A DNA stretch of 64,000 nucleotides from Methylophilus sp. Leaf416 (GTDB lineage: Bacteria; Pseudomonadota; Gammaproteobacteria; Burkholderiales; Methylophilaceae), in NCBI RefSeq assembly GCF_001424665.1, contig NZ_LMQS01000001.1, positions 869,225-933,224 of the forward strand, in the 5' to 3' direction. The translations under genes were made by a program, and so were the position numbers. Numbering within the stretch: position 1 is the first letter of the stretch; each line of letters opens with the position of its first letter. Under the pieces are notes generated by a model. It searched no databases and had not been told where the DNA came from. It saw only the letters and a program-made list of their open reading frames with translations. Shown here one piece after another: positions 1 through 9,035 of the stretch.

Positions 1-369
1 CCATTGCCGGTATGGAACCGGCGTGAAGGCCAGATCGCCCAAGCTGCTGCCGGCATCGATGAAGCAGACGCCAATATCAAATTGCAAAAGCAAGTGCTAC
101 GCAAGGAAATCGACAGTGCTTACCAGCGGAATGTCATTGCCAGCAACCAGCTCAAAGTGTTTGAAAATGGTTTATTGCAACAATCGGAAGCCACGCTCAG
201 CCGTGCTGAAGCCGCCTATAAATTTGGAGAACGCGGTATCCTGGAATATCTGGATGCGCAACGCGTCAATCGTGATGTCAGACGTGACTATCTGATTGCC
301 AAATTCGATTATTTTTTCAGTGTATTGCAAATCGAACGTTTCATCGGTTCTGATTTGGTCCAACCATAA
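1..369 (+). CDS. Outer-membrane efflux factor, TolC/CzcC family (3' part)
   Basis: This is the C-terminal part (about 122 residues) of an outer-membrane channel protein; its start lies before the window. The reading frame is open from base 1, beginning with Pro-Leu-Pro-Val-Trp-Asn-Arg, a pattern typical of the second half of CzcC-like TolC proteins. What follows is a long helical heptad-like region rich in Ala, Glu and Gln, then a tail with Ile-Leu-Glu-Tyr-Leu-Asp-Ala-Gln-Arg, as in OEP-family proteins. It would form the outer-membrane exit duct of the tripartite pump completed by the next two genes, 10 bp and 1.2 kb downstream. The ion exported cannot be read from this piece. Confidence 0.9.
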   Translation, partial: PLPVWNRREGQIAQAAAGIDEADANIKLQKQVLRKEIDSAYQRNVIASNQLKVFENGLLQQSEATLSRAEAAYKFGERGILEYLDAQRVNRDVRRDYLIAKFDYFFSVLQIERFIGSDLVQP

Positions 370-379
370 GGGAATGGTC

Positions 380-1531
380 ATGTCTCGTATTTTAATTTCA
401 ACTTTGTTCACCGCCGCACTGGCGGTGATGTCCACCGCGTGCTCAGAAAAACCGGCACCGGCTCCTGAAACCAAAGCAGTGGTAGACCCTAACCTGGTGA
501 CACTCACCCCTGAACTGGAAGCCAATATCAAGATTGGGGCCGTCGACGAAGTGCAGTTTATCGATACCTTACGCATCCCGGGCCGCATTCAGGTAGATGA
601 GCAATATGAGTCCAGGGCTGGCGCTTCCATCACTGGCCGTATCAGTACACTGGATGTAAATCTAGGCGACGAGGTCAAAGCCGGTCAGCGTCTGGCCACT
701 ATAAAAAGTACTGAACTCGCCCAATATCAATTGAATTACATCAAAGCCAGCCAGCAGGTGCAATTGCAGACCAAAGCGGTTGACCGTGCCAGACAATTGC
801 TGGAAGCCGATGTCATCAGCCAGGCAGAGCTGCAACGCCGTGAAGGTGAATTGCATGCGGCTAATGCCGAAGTGAATGCCGCGCGTGACCAGTTAGTGGT
901 GCTGGGCATGGCACCTGGCAGCATTTCGAAACTGGGTTTGCAAAACAGCGGCATGTCTACCAGCCAGGTAAATTCGAAAATCAGCGGTACCGTGATTGCA
1001 CGTAAAGCACGGCTGGGACAAGTCGTGGCCCCAGCTGAAGAGTTGTTTGTGATTGCTGACCTGTCGCACGTCTGGGCGGTAGCAGAAATTCCTGAGCAGC
1101 AGATTGCCCATATCAGGGAAGGCCAGTCCCTGAACATAGAAGTGCCTGCACTGGATGATGTTGAACTGACCGGCACCCTGGCTTTTGTCGGCGATATCGT
1201 GAACCCTGCCACACGCACGGTGATGGCACGTGCCAATATCAGCAATAACAAGATGCTGTTGAAACCTGACATGCTGATCACGATACTGCTGGAGGCCAAA
1301 CCGGAAAAAGTCATTGCGATTCCTTCCACTGCAATCGTGCGTGAAAACAATGCTGACCATGTATTTTCACAAACGCTTAAATCCAAACAGTTCAAATTGT
1401 TACCTGTCACATTGGGTAGAACTTATGATGACAAAAGAGAAGTATTACAAGGACTGCAACCTGGTGATCAAATCGTGCTGGACGGCGCTTTTCACGTGAA
1501 CAACGAGCGTAAGCGCAAGGAAATGGAGTAA
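380..1531 (+). CDS. RND efflux periplasmic adaptor (CzcB-like membrane fusion lipoprotein)
   Basis: This is the periplasmic adaptor joining the inner-membrane pump to the outer-membrane channel. I chose the ATG at 380 because an AAGGGA ribosome site ends six bases upstream; the ATG at 374 abuts that site. The N terminus is a signal peptide ending in Ser-Thr-Ala-Cys, a weak lipobox, so it is probably a lipoprotein. It is followed by a Pro/Ala linker, a barrel-sandwich half motif (LGDEVKAGQRLATI), an alpha-hairpin of about 70 residues, the second lipoyl half (ISGTVIARKARLGQVV) and a beta-barrel domain. The length of 383 residues is normal. The stop is 3 bp before the pump gene, so the two are almost certainly cotranscribed. 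Confidence 0.92.
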   Translation: MSRILISTLFTAALAVMSTACSEKPAPAPETKAVVDPNLVTLTPELEANIKIGAVDEVQFIDTLRIPGRIQVDEQYESRAGASITGRISTLDVNLGDEVKAGQRLATIKSTELAQYQLNYIKASQQVQLQTKAVDRARQLLEADVISQAELQRREGELHAANAEVNAARDQLVVLGMAPGSISKLGLQNSGMSTSQVNSKISGTVIARKARLGQVVAPAEELFVIADLSHVWAVAEIPEQQIAHIREGQSLNIEVPALDDVELTGTLAFVGDIVNPATRTVMARANISNNKMLLKPDMLITILLEAKPEKVIAIPSTAIVRENNADHVFSQTLKSKQFKLLPVTLGRTYDDKREVLQGLQPGDQIVLDGAFHVNNERKRKEME

Positions 1532-1534
1532 AGC

Positions 1535-4500
1535 ATGATTGAATCGATGATTAGGGGCGCTCTAAAACAGCGCCTGATTGTGCTGGTAATTGCCATCGCA
1601 CTGATTGGAGCCGGCTTATTTGCAGTACAGAAACTGTCTGTGGATGCTTTTCCTGATGTGACCAATGTGCAGGTGATGATTGCTACGCAAGCCACAGGAA
1701 AATCACCGGAAGAAGTTGAGCGTTTTATCACGGTACCTCTGGAAATCGCAATGACCGGCCTGCCCGGTCTGACAGAAATGCGTTCGGTCAACAAGAATGC
1801 TCTGTCACTGATTACCCTGGTATTCACGGACAGCACCGATGTGTATTTTGCCCGGCAACTGGTGATGGAACGCCTGATGGAAGTCATGGAACGCATGCCT
1901 GTCGGGGTCACACCTATTCTTGGGCCAGTCTCCACCGGCTTGGGTGAAGTTTACCAATTCACGCTGGACAAACCGAGTGATGGCAAAAAGGAGCTGACGC
2001 GGGAAGACCTGACCGAGAGGCGCGCCATCCAGGACTGGGTTGTGCGTCCATTGTTGCGCGGCATACCCGGCATTGCCGAAATCAACTCACAAGGCGGTTA
2101 CGTCAAACAATACCAGGTGCTGGTCAACCCTGACCGGATGACGCACTTTTCTATTAAGCTCAAAGATGTCTACGAAGCATTGGCACGTAACAATGCCAAT
2201 AGTGGTGGTGGCATTCTTCCTCACTATGCAGAGCAATACCTGATTCGTGGCGTTGGCCTGGTGCAAAACCTGGATGACATCCGCAATATGGTGCTCAAGG
2301 AAGAGAACGGAACGCCGGTCTATATCCGCGATGTGGCAGAAGTGACCATAGGCCATGAAGTACGTGTCGGCGTGGTACTCAAAAATGGTGATACCGAATC
2401 GGTTGGCGGCATTGCGATCATGATGCGCGGCGGTAACGCCAAAGAAGTGGTGAGTCGTATCAAAGCCCGTGTAGAGGAAATCAACAGCAAGGGCATGTTA
2501 CCGCATGGCCTGCAAATTGTGCCTTATTATGACCGTAGCGAACTGGTTGACGCCGCGCTGCACACTGTCACCAAAGTGCTGATTGAAGGCATTATCCTGG
2601 TAGTGGTTATCCTGTTCCTGTTCCTGGGCGACGTACGTTCCAGCCTGATCGTGGTGGGTACATTAATCCTCACTCCGCTGATCACTTTTATGGTGATGAA
2701 TCATTACGGTATTTCTGCCAACCTGATGTCACTGGGTGGCCTGGCGATTGCGGTTGGTTTGATGGTCGATGGCTCAGTGGTGGTGGTTGAAAACGCCTTT
2801 CACCATCTTGGGCATCGCAAGGACGAGAGCAAAATCCGTGTCGTTCTGGAAGCTGCCAGTGAAGTGGCCACACCGGTATTATTTGGTGTAGGCATTATCA
2901 TCCTGGTGTTCTTGCCGCTGATGACTCTCGAAGGCATGGAGGGCAAGATGTTTGCGCCGCTGGCGTATACCATTGCTATCGCCCTGTTTGTCTCGCTGGT
3001 GTTATCACTGACGATGACGCCAGCGCTCTGCTCCTATTTTCTAAAAGGCGGTAGCGGCGAAGATACCAAGCTAATACAGACGATCAAGAAACCTTACTTG
3101 TCCGCCTTGACCTGGGTACTCCATAACGAGAAGAAAACAATTCTCTTCTCGGCCCTTCTGTTTGTCGGCACGATTGCACTGTTTCCTTTTTTGGGCACAT
3201 CTTTCATCCCGGAAATGAAAGAAGGTTCTATCGTTCCAGGGATTAACCGGGTGCCCAACATTTCGCTGGAAGAATCCATGAAAATGGAAAATAAAGCGAT
3301 GAAGCTGATTATGGAGCAAGTGCCAGGCGTTAAATCTGCCATTTCCGGGCTGGGACGTGGTGAAAGTCCGGCGGATGCACAGGCGCAAAACGAGTCCACC
3401 CCGATTATCAGCCTGAAACCGCGTGACGAATGGCCGGCAGGCTGGAATCAGGATGACATTGCCGAAAAAATGCGTGCTGTGCTCGAGAAAAATATTCCTG
3501 GCGTGCAAATTATCATGGCGCAACCGATTTCTGACCGTGTCGATGAATTGCTGACCGGCGTTCGTGCTGATGTGGCGGTCAAGATATTCGGCGAAGACCT
3601 GGATACGTTGAAACAGAAAGCGGATGAAATTGCCAAGATTGCCGGCACTGTCACTGGCGCAACCGAAATCAAGGTGGAAAAAGTATCAGGCCAACAATAC
3701 CTGAATATCACGATTGACCGCCAGGCGATTGCCCGTCATGGTATTAATACTGCGGATGTCCACGATATCGTTGAAACGGCGATTGGTGGCAAAATCGCGA
3801 CCGAAATTTTTGAAGGTCAACGCAGGTTCTCGGCGGCGGTGCGTTATCCGGAGTCTTTCCGTAATAACGAAGAAGCTATCCGCAATATTATGCTGACCTC
3901 GCCTAATGGTTCACGTGTGGCACTGGATGATGTGGCGGATATTGAGGTCAAGGATGGTCCGGCACAGATCAGCCGCGAACTGGCCAAGCGCCGTATTGTG
4001 ATTGGTGTCAACGTGAAAGACCGGGACTTGGGTGGCTTTGTGGCAGAACTGCAGCAAGTTCTCGGACAAAGACTGCAACTACCAGATGGCTACTATCTTG
4101 AATACGGTGGCCAGTTCCAGAACATGGAACGCGCCATGGGTCACCTGATGGTCATCATTCCGGTCACCATTGCGGCGATTTTCTTCCTGCTATTCCTGCT
4201 GTTCCAGTCGATGCGCTTTGCCACCATGATTATTCTGGTATTGCCGTTTGCTTCGATTGGCGGCGTGATTGCCTTATTTATCACGGGTGAGTATTTGTCC
4301 GTACCGGCATCAGTTGGCTTTATTGCCTTGTGGGGGATTGCCGTGCTGAATGCGGTCGTACTGGTATCGTATATCCGCACCTTGCGTGATGAGGGCAAAA
4401 GCCAGATGGATGCGATCCTGCAAGGTTGTGCCCAGCGTTTCCGGCCGGTGATGATGACTGCCACTGTAGCCATGCTGGGCCTGGTACCTTTCCTGTTTGC

Positions 4501-4636
4501 CACTGGGCCAGGGTCAGAGGTACAGCGCCCACTGGCAATTGTTGTGATCGGCGGCTTGATCACTTCGACCCTGCTGACCCTTATTGTGGTACCAACGCTG
4601 TATCGTAAGTTTGAAGAAAGCAAGATAGAGGCATAA
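1535..4636 (+). CDS. Heavy-metal efflux RND pump, CzcA/CusA type
   Basis: This 1033-residue inner-membrane proton/cation antiporter has the expected 12-helix plan: one N-terminal helix (residues about 14-31), a large periplasmic porter loop, a helix bundle at about 340-500, a second porter loop, and a bundle at about 870-1025. Helix 4 reads GLMVDGSVVVVEN. Asp412 and Glu419 match the conserved Asp/Glu pair of heavy-metal pumps. The position of the first Asp in the CzcA signature (DFG) is Ala406, so this is not a canonical Co/Zn/Cd CzcA and its substrate is open. The gene lies between the adaptor and a PII-like gene. No metal-responsive regulator is visible in the window. Confidence 0.93.
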   Translation: MIESMIRGALKQRLIVLVIAIALIGAGLFAVQKLSVDAFPDVTNVQVMIATQATGKSPEEVERFITVPLEIAMTGLPGLTEMRSVNKNALSLITLVFTDSTDVYFARQLVMERLMEVMERMPVGVTPILGPVSTGLGEVYQFTLDKPSDGKKELTREDLTERRAIQDWVVRPLLRGIPGIAEINSQGGYVKQYQVLVNPDRMTHFSIKLKDVYEALARNNANSGGGILPHYAEQYLIRGVGLVQNLDDIRNMVLKEENGTPVYIRDVAEVTIGHEVRVGVVLKNGDTESVGGIAIMMRGGNAKEVVSRIKARVEEINSKGMLPHGLQIVPYYDRSELVDAALHTVTKVLIEGIILVVVILFLFLGDVRSSLIVVGTLILTPLITFMVMNHYGISANLMSLGGLAIAVGLMVDGSVVVVENAFHHLGHRKDESKIRVVLEAASEVATPVLFGVGIIILVFLPLMTLEGMEGKMFAPLAYTIAIALFVSLVLSLTMTPALCSYFLKGGSGEDTKLIQTIKKPYLSALTWVLHNEKKTILFSALLFVGTIALFPFLGTSFIPEMKEGSIVPGINRVPNISLEESMKMENKAMKLIMEQVPGVKSAISGLGRGESPADAQAQNESTPIISLKPRDEWPAGWNQDDIAEKMRAVLEKNIPGVQIIMAQPISDRVDELLTGVRADVAVKIFGEDLDTLKQKADEIAKIAGTVTGATEIKVEKVSGQQYLNITIDRQAIARHGINTADVHDIVETAIGGKIATEIFEGQRRFSAAVRYPESFRNNEEAIRNIMLTSPNGSRVALDDVADIEVKDGPAQISRELAKRRIVIGVNVKDRDLGGFVAELQQVLGQRLQLPDGYYLEYGGQFQNMERAMGHLMVIIPVTIAAIFFLLFLLFQSMRFATMIILVLPFASIGGVIALFITGEYLSVPASVGFIALWGIAVLNAVVLVSYIRTLRDEGKSQMDAILQGCAQRFRPVMMTATVAMLGLVPFLFATGPGSEVQRPLAIVVIGGLITSTLLTLIVVPTLYRKFEESKIEA

Positions 4637-4672
4637 TGCCGGCCAGTGAGTCAGTGCTCAAAAGGATATTTT

Positions 4673-5005
4673 ATGAAAGAAATCAAAGCAGTCATACAGC
4701 CGGCCAGATTAGCAAAAATCCGCTCGGCACTGCGTAACATCAAAGGCTTCCCCGGCATGTCGGTTAACAAGGTTGAAGGCTGCGGGCACCATTTGCAAAA
4801 ACCTAGCGTCGGCGTGCGGGAAGAACTGACGGATTACAGTCCTAAAGTGTATCTGTATATGGTGGTGCCAGATGAGCTGGTTGAAGGCGTGCTGCAAACT
4901 ATCGTCGAGGTAGGGCACACCGGCAATATCGGTGACGGGATTGTATGGGTCACGCCGGTGGAGCGCATGATACGGTTATCTGAACAGATTCACGTGCTGG
5001 ATTAA
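4673..5005 (+). CDS. PII-like signalling protein linked to metal efflux
   Basis: This 110-residue protein has the GlnB/GlnK ferredoxin-like fold: a beta-1/alpha-1 segment (MKEIKAVIQPARLAKIRSAL), a T-loop region at about 33-60, and a C-terminal part with TGNIGDGIVWVTPVE, matching the PII pattern GKIGDGKIFV. The T-loop lacks the uridylylated tyrosine context of GlnB and instead carries Cys-Gly-His-His. I chose the ATG at 4673 because AAAGGA precedes it by six bases; an upstream in-frame start at 4646 has no such site. It is the last gene of the efflux operon, 36 bp after the pump. A PII subgroup lacking the classical signatures and adjacent to metal pumps (PII-NG) is known. Binding of a metal or nucleotide to tune the pump is inference. 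Confidence 0.85.
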   Translation: MKEIKAVIQPARLAKIRSALRNIKGFPGMSVNKVEGCGHHLQKPSVGVREELTDYSPKVYLYMVVPDELVEGVLQTIVEVGHTGNIGDGIVWVTPVERMIRLSEQIHVLD

Positions 5006-5012
5006 AAATCAG

Positions 5013-5067
5013 CGAGGTTAGCTTGATGTTAACCAATGCCATTTTCACAAGTGACAAGCTAACCTCG
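5013..5067. terminator. Long-loop inverted repeat between convergent genes
   Basis: A 13-bp perfect inverted repeat (CGAGGTTAGCTTG at 5013-5025, its complement at 5055-5067) is separated by 29 bases. It sits between the converging PII-like and MBL genes. On the minus strand the stem is followed by ATTTTTAAT, so it best serves the MBL gene. The plus-strand tail (TATTTAT) is weaker. Confidence 0.55.
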
Positions 5068-5070
5068 TAT

Positions 5071-5838
5071 TTATAAGGCCCGCCAGTCCAGACCTTGCTC
5101 CTGGCTGGCGATTTGCACCCAGTCAGCTTCACATTGTAATACTTCACTCAACGCCTGCTTAGCCAAAGCAGGCGTATTATTTTTCTCGCTTAAATGCGCC
5201 GCCACTAAATGTTTCAGCTTGCTGTTATCCAGTTGCGCTAACAATTGCGCACTGGTCTGATTATCCAAGTGACCCAGCCAGCCACCGACACGCTTTTTTA
5301 GGGAGTAGGCATAAGGCCCGGTACGCAGCATTTCCAGGTCGTGGTTACATTCCAGAAGCAGGCCGTCACACCCTTGCAACATGGCGACAATGTGCGGCGT
5401 CACGCTACCAACATCCGTCAATACACCAAACTTGCGTACGCCATCGGAAAATACAAACTGGGCGGGTTCGCGCGCATCATGTGGCACCGGGTAAGGGCTT
5501 ACCTCAATCTCTTCCAAGGCAAACGTTGTGTGGGCGTCAATGATATGTACAGAGACACTTTGAGAGGGAAGATAACGCTGGCACATCATATATGTGCCAT
5601 GCGTTAACCATACCGGCACCTGATACCGCGCTGCAAGCTTAAAGGCACCGCGCGCATGGTCATCATGTTCATGCGTAATCAGGATACCTGTCAGCTGTTC
5701 AGGCTGCAGTCCCAGCCGACCTAACCGCTGCACCGTCTCCTTGACGCTAAACCCGCAGTCAAGCAAAAGCCGGGTTTCCCCGGCTTCCACTAGAGTCGCA
5801 TTGCCTGCGCTGCCACTACCTAAAGAAGCAAACCGCAC
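5071..5838 (-). CDS. MBL-fold metallohydrolase (YycJ/WalJ-like)
   Basis: This 255-residue cytosolic metallo-beta-lactamase-fold protein has a metal-binding THEHDDH at residues 55-61, a His in VPHDAREP, and an Asp and His further on (TDVGSVT, LLECNHD). The N terminus (MRFASLGSGSAGNATLVE) is typical of the YycJ/WalJ subgroup, whose members are nucleases or phosphodiesterases in some bacteria. The substrate here cannot be read from sequence. It starts 11 bp after bamC on the same strand, so dapA-bamC-MBL probably form one operon, an arrangement seen in other betaproteobacteria. Confidence 0.85.
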   Translation of the reverse strand: MRFASLGSGSAGNATLVEAGETRLLLDCGFSVKETVQRLGRLGLQPEQLTGILITHEHDDHARGAFKLAARYQVPVWLTHGTYMMCQRYLPSQSVSVHIIDAHTTFALEEIEVSPYPVPHDAREPAQFVFSDGVRKFGVLTDVGSVTPHIVAMLQGCDGLLLECNHDLEMLRTGPYAYSLKKRVGGWLGHLDNQTSAQLLAQLDNSKLKHLVAAHLSEKNNTPALAKQALSEVLQCEADWVQIASQEQGLDWRAL

Positions 5839-5849
5839 GCAGACCTTAA

Positions 5850-7106
5850 TTACTTGAGTTGTTCATACAGCAAAGAAACAATCCGATTCGCCGTCGTGGA
5901 CGTATTACGCTTGTTGTCAGCGGTCAATACATACACATCTGTGGTGTCATCGGCGTTTTCCAGCACCTGGATATGATACTGTTTACTGGATTTATCACCT
6001 TCTGCAGTACCTTTCCAGAATTTGGTCTTATCACCTTGCTTCACCTCAGAAGGGGTGGCAGTTTTTTCATCCTCATCACTGCCCCAGAACTTCAGGCGTT
6101 CGAGCAAGCCTTTTTTCTCCTTGATCGGGTCTTCAGCATCGGTGTCGGCATAACGAACGTAATAGATACCTTCGTTGCGGTTTTTATCTTCGGTCACAAA
6201 CCCGATACGGTCTAACGACAGACCTACACGACGCCAGGCGCGATCAAATGGTTCATTCAATTTCAGCGTCACGCTCTGGTCAGCTTCTTTAACCACATCT
6301 GCACGTTTGTCTGAAGCTGCTTGCGTCATTACCTGGTCAGCTTTCTGTTCATCCAGGCCTAGCTTGACCATCATGCGCCGCAACAGCTCTGCATCAAGAT
6401 CAGCATCAAACTCCTGACCGGCTGTATTTTTATTTTCTGCTGCATTAATACGATAACCGGTGTCAATTTTACCCAGCTGCGTGTTGACGTAATTCTTACC
6501 ATCATCCGGCGCACCTGCCACCGTACGATGGGTCATGTAAATTTCGGTTGTACCGTCTTTTTCACCACGCTCCAGCCGGGTGCGGAATTTTCTTCTATCT
6601 GCAAAACCAGACAACTTATCCAGCCATGCATCAAACTTTTCGCCATAACCGCGATTATCTTCTTTAGGCTTAATCGCATCCGTCTGTAGCCACTCAGTCT
6701 CAATGACCCCAATTTCAGGATTTTCCACACGTACGGCAAAGCCCTGGTCCAGCCAGAAGTCGCGCACAATCGGCCACACTTTTTCCGGAGGTGCGTTGAC
6801 TACCAGCCAGCGCTGGGTTCCGGCTTTCACCATACGCACATTCTTCATATCGCTCAGTACTGGTTGCGGGCCATTCTGCTCTTGCGCTTCCTGATTCTGG
6901 CTGTAGGTAGAATAGTTGGTCGCGCCTGGCACATTATAAGTACTACTTGTGCGCACTGAAGTCAGGTCAGGTGGCACTTCCAGTGATTTGGAACGTCCGG
7001 CACCCTTGTAATCAGAACTGTTATTTAAGAATGGTATCGAGTCGCAACTTGCCAACACGATGATTAAACACATCAGCAGCGTACGCTGTACAAACACATT
7101 ACTCAT
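5850..7106 (-). CDS. bamC: Outer membrane assembly lipoprotein BamC
   Basis: This is the BamC (NlpB) subunit of the beta-barrel assembly machinery. It starts with a lipoprotein signal ending Val-Leu-Ala-Ser-Cys, then a flexible region (DLTSVRTSSTYNVPGA) like the BamC lasso that binds BamD, then two helix-grip domains at about 110-240 and 280-410. Three in-frame starts exist (7124, 7115, 7106). I prefer 7106 because AGGAAA lies about nine bases upstream and gives a compact signal peptide. At about 418 residues it is longer than the E. coli protein, mainly because of an acidic insert in the second domain (KEKKGLLERLKFWGSDEDEK). It directly follows dapA, as in E. coli. Confidence 0.88.
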   Translation of the reverse strand: MSNVFVQRTLLMCLIIVLASCDSIPFLNNSSDYKGAGRSKSLEVPPDLTSVRTSSTYNVPGATNYSTYSQNQEAQEQNGPQPVLSDMKNVRMVKAGTQRWLVVNAPPEKVWPIVRDFWLDQGFAVRVENPEIGVIETEWLQTDAIKPKEDNRGYGEKFDAWLDKLSGFADRRKFRTRLERGEKDGTTEIYMTHRTVAGAPDDGKNYVNTQLGKIDTGYRINAAENKNTAGQEFDADLDAELLRRMMVKLGLDEQKADQVMTQAASDKRADVVKEADQSVTLKLNEPFDRAWRRVGLSLDRIGFVTEDKNRNEGIYYVRYADTDAEDPIKEKKGLLERLKFWGSDEDEKTATPSEVKQGDKTKFWKGTAEGDKSSKQYHIQVLENADDTTDVYVLTADNKRNTSTTANRIVSLLYEQLK

Positions 7107-7124
7107 GTAAGTCATTTTCCTCAT

Positions 7125-8003
7125 TTAAGATGCGATTTCCGCCTGGTTCATGGCGTGACGTAGCACTTCATGATATTGGGTTGATAGATTCACCAGTGGT
7201 AAACGAATACCGGTAGCAATCAGACCCATTTGTTGTAACACCCATTTCACTGGAATAGGATTAGCCTCTACAAATAACTTTTGGTGCAAGCCAAACAGTT
7301 TGGCATTCGCTGCACGTGCACTCTCAAGATTACCTTTTAAAGCGGAATCACACATTTCATGCATCAATCCTGGTGCCACATTCGCCGTCACAGAAATGAC
7401 GCCTTTGCCACCCAGCAACATCAACGCCAATGCACTCGCATCATCGCCGCTATACACAGCAAAATCTGCCGGCACGCGGAGCAATAAATCCGTACCGCGT
7501 TCTATGCCGCCTGTAGCATCTTTGATGCCTACAATGTTAGGTACACTGGCCAGGCGCAATACCGTTTCATTTGTCAGGTCGCAGCCTGTACGTCCTGGCA
7601 CATTATAAAGAATTTGCGGGATATCAACGGCTTCAGCCACCGCTTTAAAATGCTGATACAAGCCTTCCTGTGAGGGCTTGTTGTAATAAGGCGCAACCAG
7701 CAGGCAAGCGTCTGCGCCAAGCGCTTTGGCTTTTGCAGTCAGTTCGATGGCTTCTGAAGTTGAGTTTGCTCCGGTACCTGCAATGACCGGGATACGCTTG
7801 GCTACATATTCAACCGTGGTCTTAATCAACGCACAATGCTCATCGACATCGACGGTTGGCGACTCACCTGTTGTGCCGACAATCACGATGCCGTCTGTGC
7901 CCGCTTCGATATGGAAATCGATCAGTTTTTTGAGGGCATCCAGATCCAAACGACCATCTTCAAACATTGGGGTTACAATTGCCACCAAACTGCCCGTTAA
8001 CAT
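7125..8003 (-). CDS. dapA: 4-hydroxy-tetrahydrodipicolinate synthase
   Basis: This enzyme condenses pyruvate and aspartate semialdehyde in the first committed step of lysine and diaminopimelate synthesis. The 292-residue TIM barrel shows the Schiff-base lysine in GIKDATGG (Lys161), the catalytic Tyr133 in ILYNVPGRT, and Thr-Thr-Gly-Glu at 44-47. I chose the ATG at 8003 ([12 protein letters not shown]) over a TTG at 8021 because it gives the family's usual N terminus. The stop is immediately followed by possible bamC starts, so translation is probably coupled. The region upstream to 8271 is shared with the divergent rnfB-like gene. Confidence 0.97.
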   Translation of the reverse strand: MLTGSLVAIVTPMFEDGRLDLDALKKLIDFHIEAGTDGIVIVGTTGESPTVDVDEHCALIKTTVEYVAKRIPVIAGTGANSTSEAIELTAKAKALGADACLLVAPYYNKPSQEGLYQHFKAVAEAVDIPQILYNVPGRTGCDLTNETVLRLASVPNIVGIKDATGGIERGTDLLLRVPADFAVYSGDDASALALMLLGGKGVISVTANVAPGLMHEMCDSALKGNLESARAANAKLFGLHQKLFVEANPIPVKWVLQQMGLIATGIRLPLVNLSTQYHEVLRHAMNQAEIAS

Positions 8004-8271
8004 ACTTCTGCCATTCAACAATAAAGCGGTTATTTTAACTGATTATGCAACCGAACGCCAAGGAAGCCGACCGCAATACCATCATCCCTTGATGCTACCT
8101 AAATAACTGCAAACAATACGATTTCTCAACTAATCTTAGAAATCAAAAAAAGACAGTAATCTTGCTGGTAAAGCTTTCTTCTAAAGCCTTGAATCAAATA
8201 GCGCAACTTAGATTCAGCTATAATATGCCGATTGATAATTGAAGGTGGAAGAACGCTGACGACGTGACCTC

Positions 8272-8994
8272 ATGCAACCATTAAGCCATGACGCGATGGC
8301 GACTCATACAGACGCTACCGCCAACAACCAGCACAGTTTAGATGACATTCTGATTGAGCGTATTGATGCAATATTGCCACAAACGCAATGTCAGCAATGC
8401 GGCTATGCCGGATGCAAACCTTATGCAACTGCTATCGTCCAGGGTTCGGCCAACATTAATCAATGCCCACCAGGTGGTGAAGCGGGCATACATGCTTTGT
8501 CGGTGATTTTAAATGTGCCTGACCTGCCCCTCAATACCGCACACGGCTTTACCAAACCCAAAGCGGTTGCTGTGATTGATGAGCAGCGTTGTATTGGTTG
8601 CACATTGTGCATTAAAGCATGCCCGGTCGATGCCATCTTAGGAGCATCCAAACACATGCATACGGTGATCAGCCAGGAATGTACCGGCTGTGAATTATGT
8701 TTAGCACCCTGCCCGGTCGATTGCATAACAATGCAGCCCTTGACTAAGCAACATGCAGAGACTGAGAAAGCTGCAGCCGCTCTGGCACGTCGACGTTATC
8801 AAAATCGACAAGCCCGACTGGAACGAGAAATAGAAACACGCGCACAGGGATTAGCTAAACGCAATCAGTCTATGGTTGTAGCTAGGGACCCATCAGTGAA
8901 TGAGTCAATGTCCGCTTCCACTAACAATGACGCCATCAAAAAATCTGCCATTGCTGCGGCGATGGCACGCGTTAAAGCGCTAAAGTCAATCTAA
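8272..8994 (+). CDS. RnfB-like ferredoxin, soluble form
   Basis: This 240-residue electron carrier begins with the Fe-S domain of RnfB/RsxB (C-x2-C-x4-C-x16-C, residues about 40-65, ending CPPGG). Two 4Fe-4S ferredoxin motifs follow: [14 protein letters not shown] at about 106-119 and [14 protein letters not shown] at about 137-150. The tail is rich in Lys, Arg and Ala. The hydrophobic N-terminal helix of membrane-bound RnfB is missing, and no other rnf genes are nearby. It lies just before nth, matching the rsx-nth linkage of gammaproteobacteria. A possible -10 box (TATAAT) lies at 8219-8224. Start 8272 has a weak ribosome site; 8296 is an alternative. Confidence 0.85.
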   Translation: MQPLSHDAMATHTDATANNQHSLDDILIERIDAILPQTQCQQCGYAGCKPYATAIVQGSANINQCPPGGEAGIHALSVILNVPDLPLNTAHGFTKPKAVAVIDEQRCIGCTLCIKACPVDAILGASKHMHTVISQECTGCELCLAPCPVDCITMQPLTKQHAETEKAAAALARRRYQNRQARLEREIETRAQGLAKRNQSMVVARDPSVNESMSASTNNDAIKKSAIAAAMARVKALKSI

Positions 8995-9035
8995 TAAAAA
9001 TTCGTGATATGTACTCTTTTGACTAAGCTATTTGT

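Noticed and set aside
736-1410. Long minus-strand ORF opposite the adaptor gene
   Set aside because: It is antisense to the CzcB-like gene, rich in Ser/Ala/Thr in the way typical of shadow frames.
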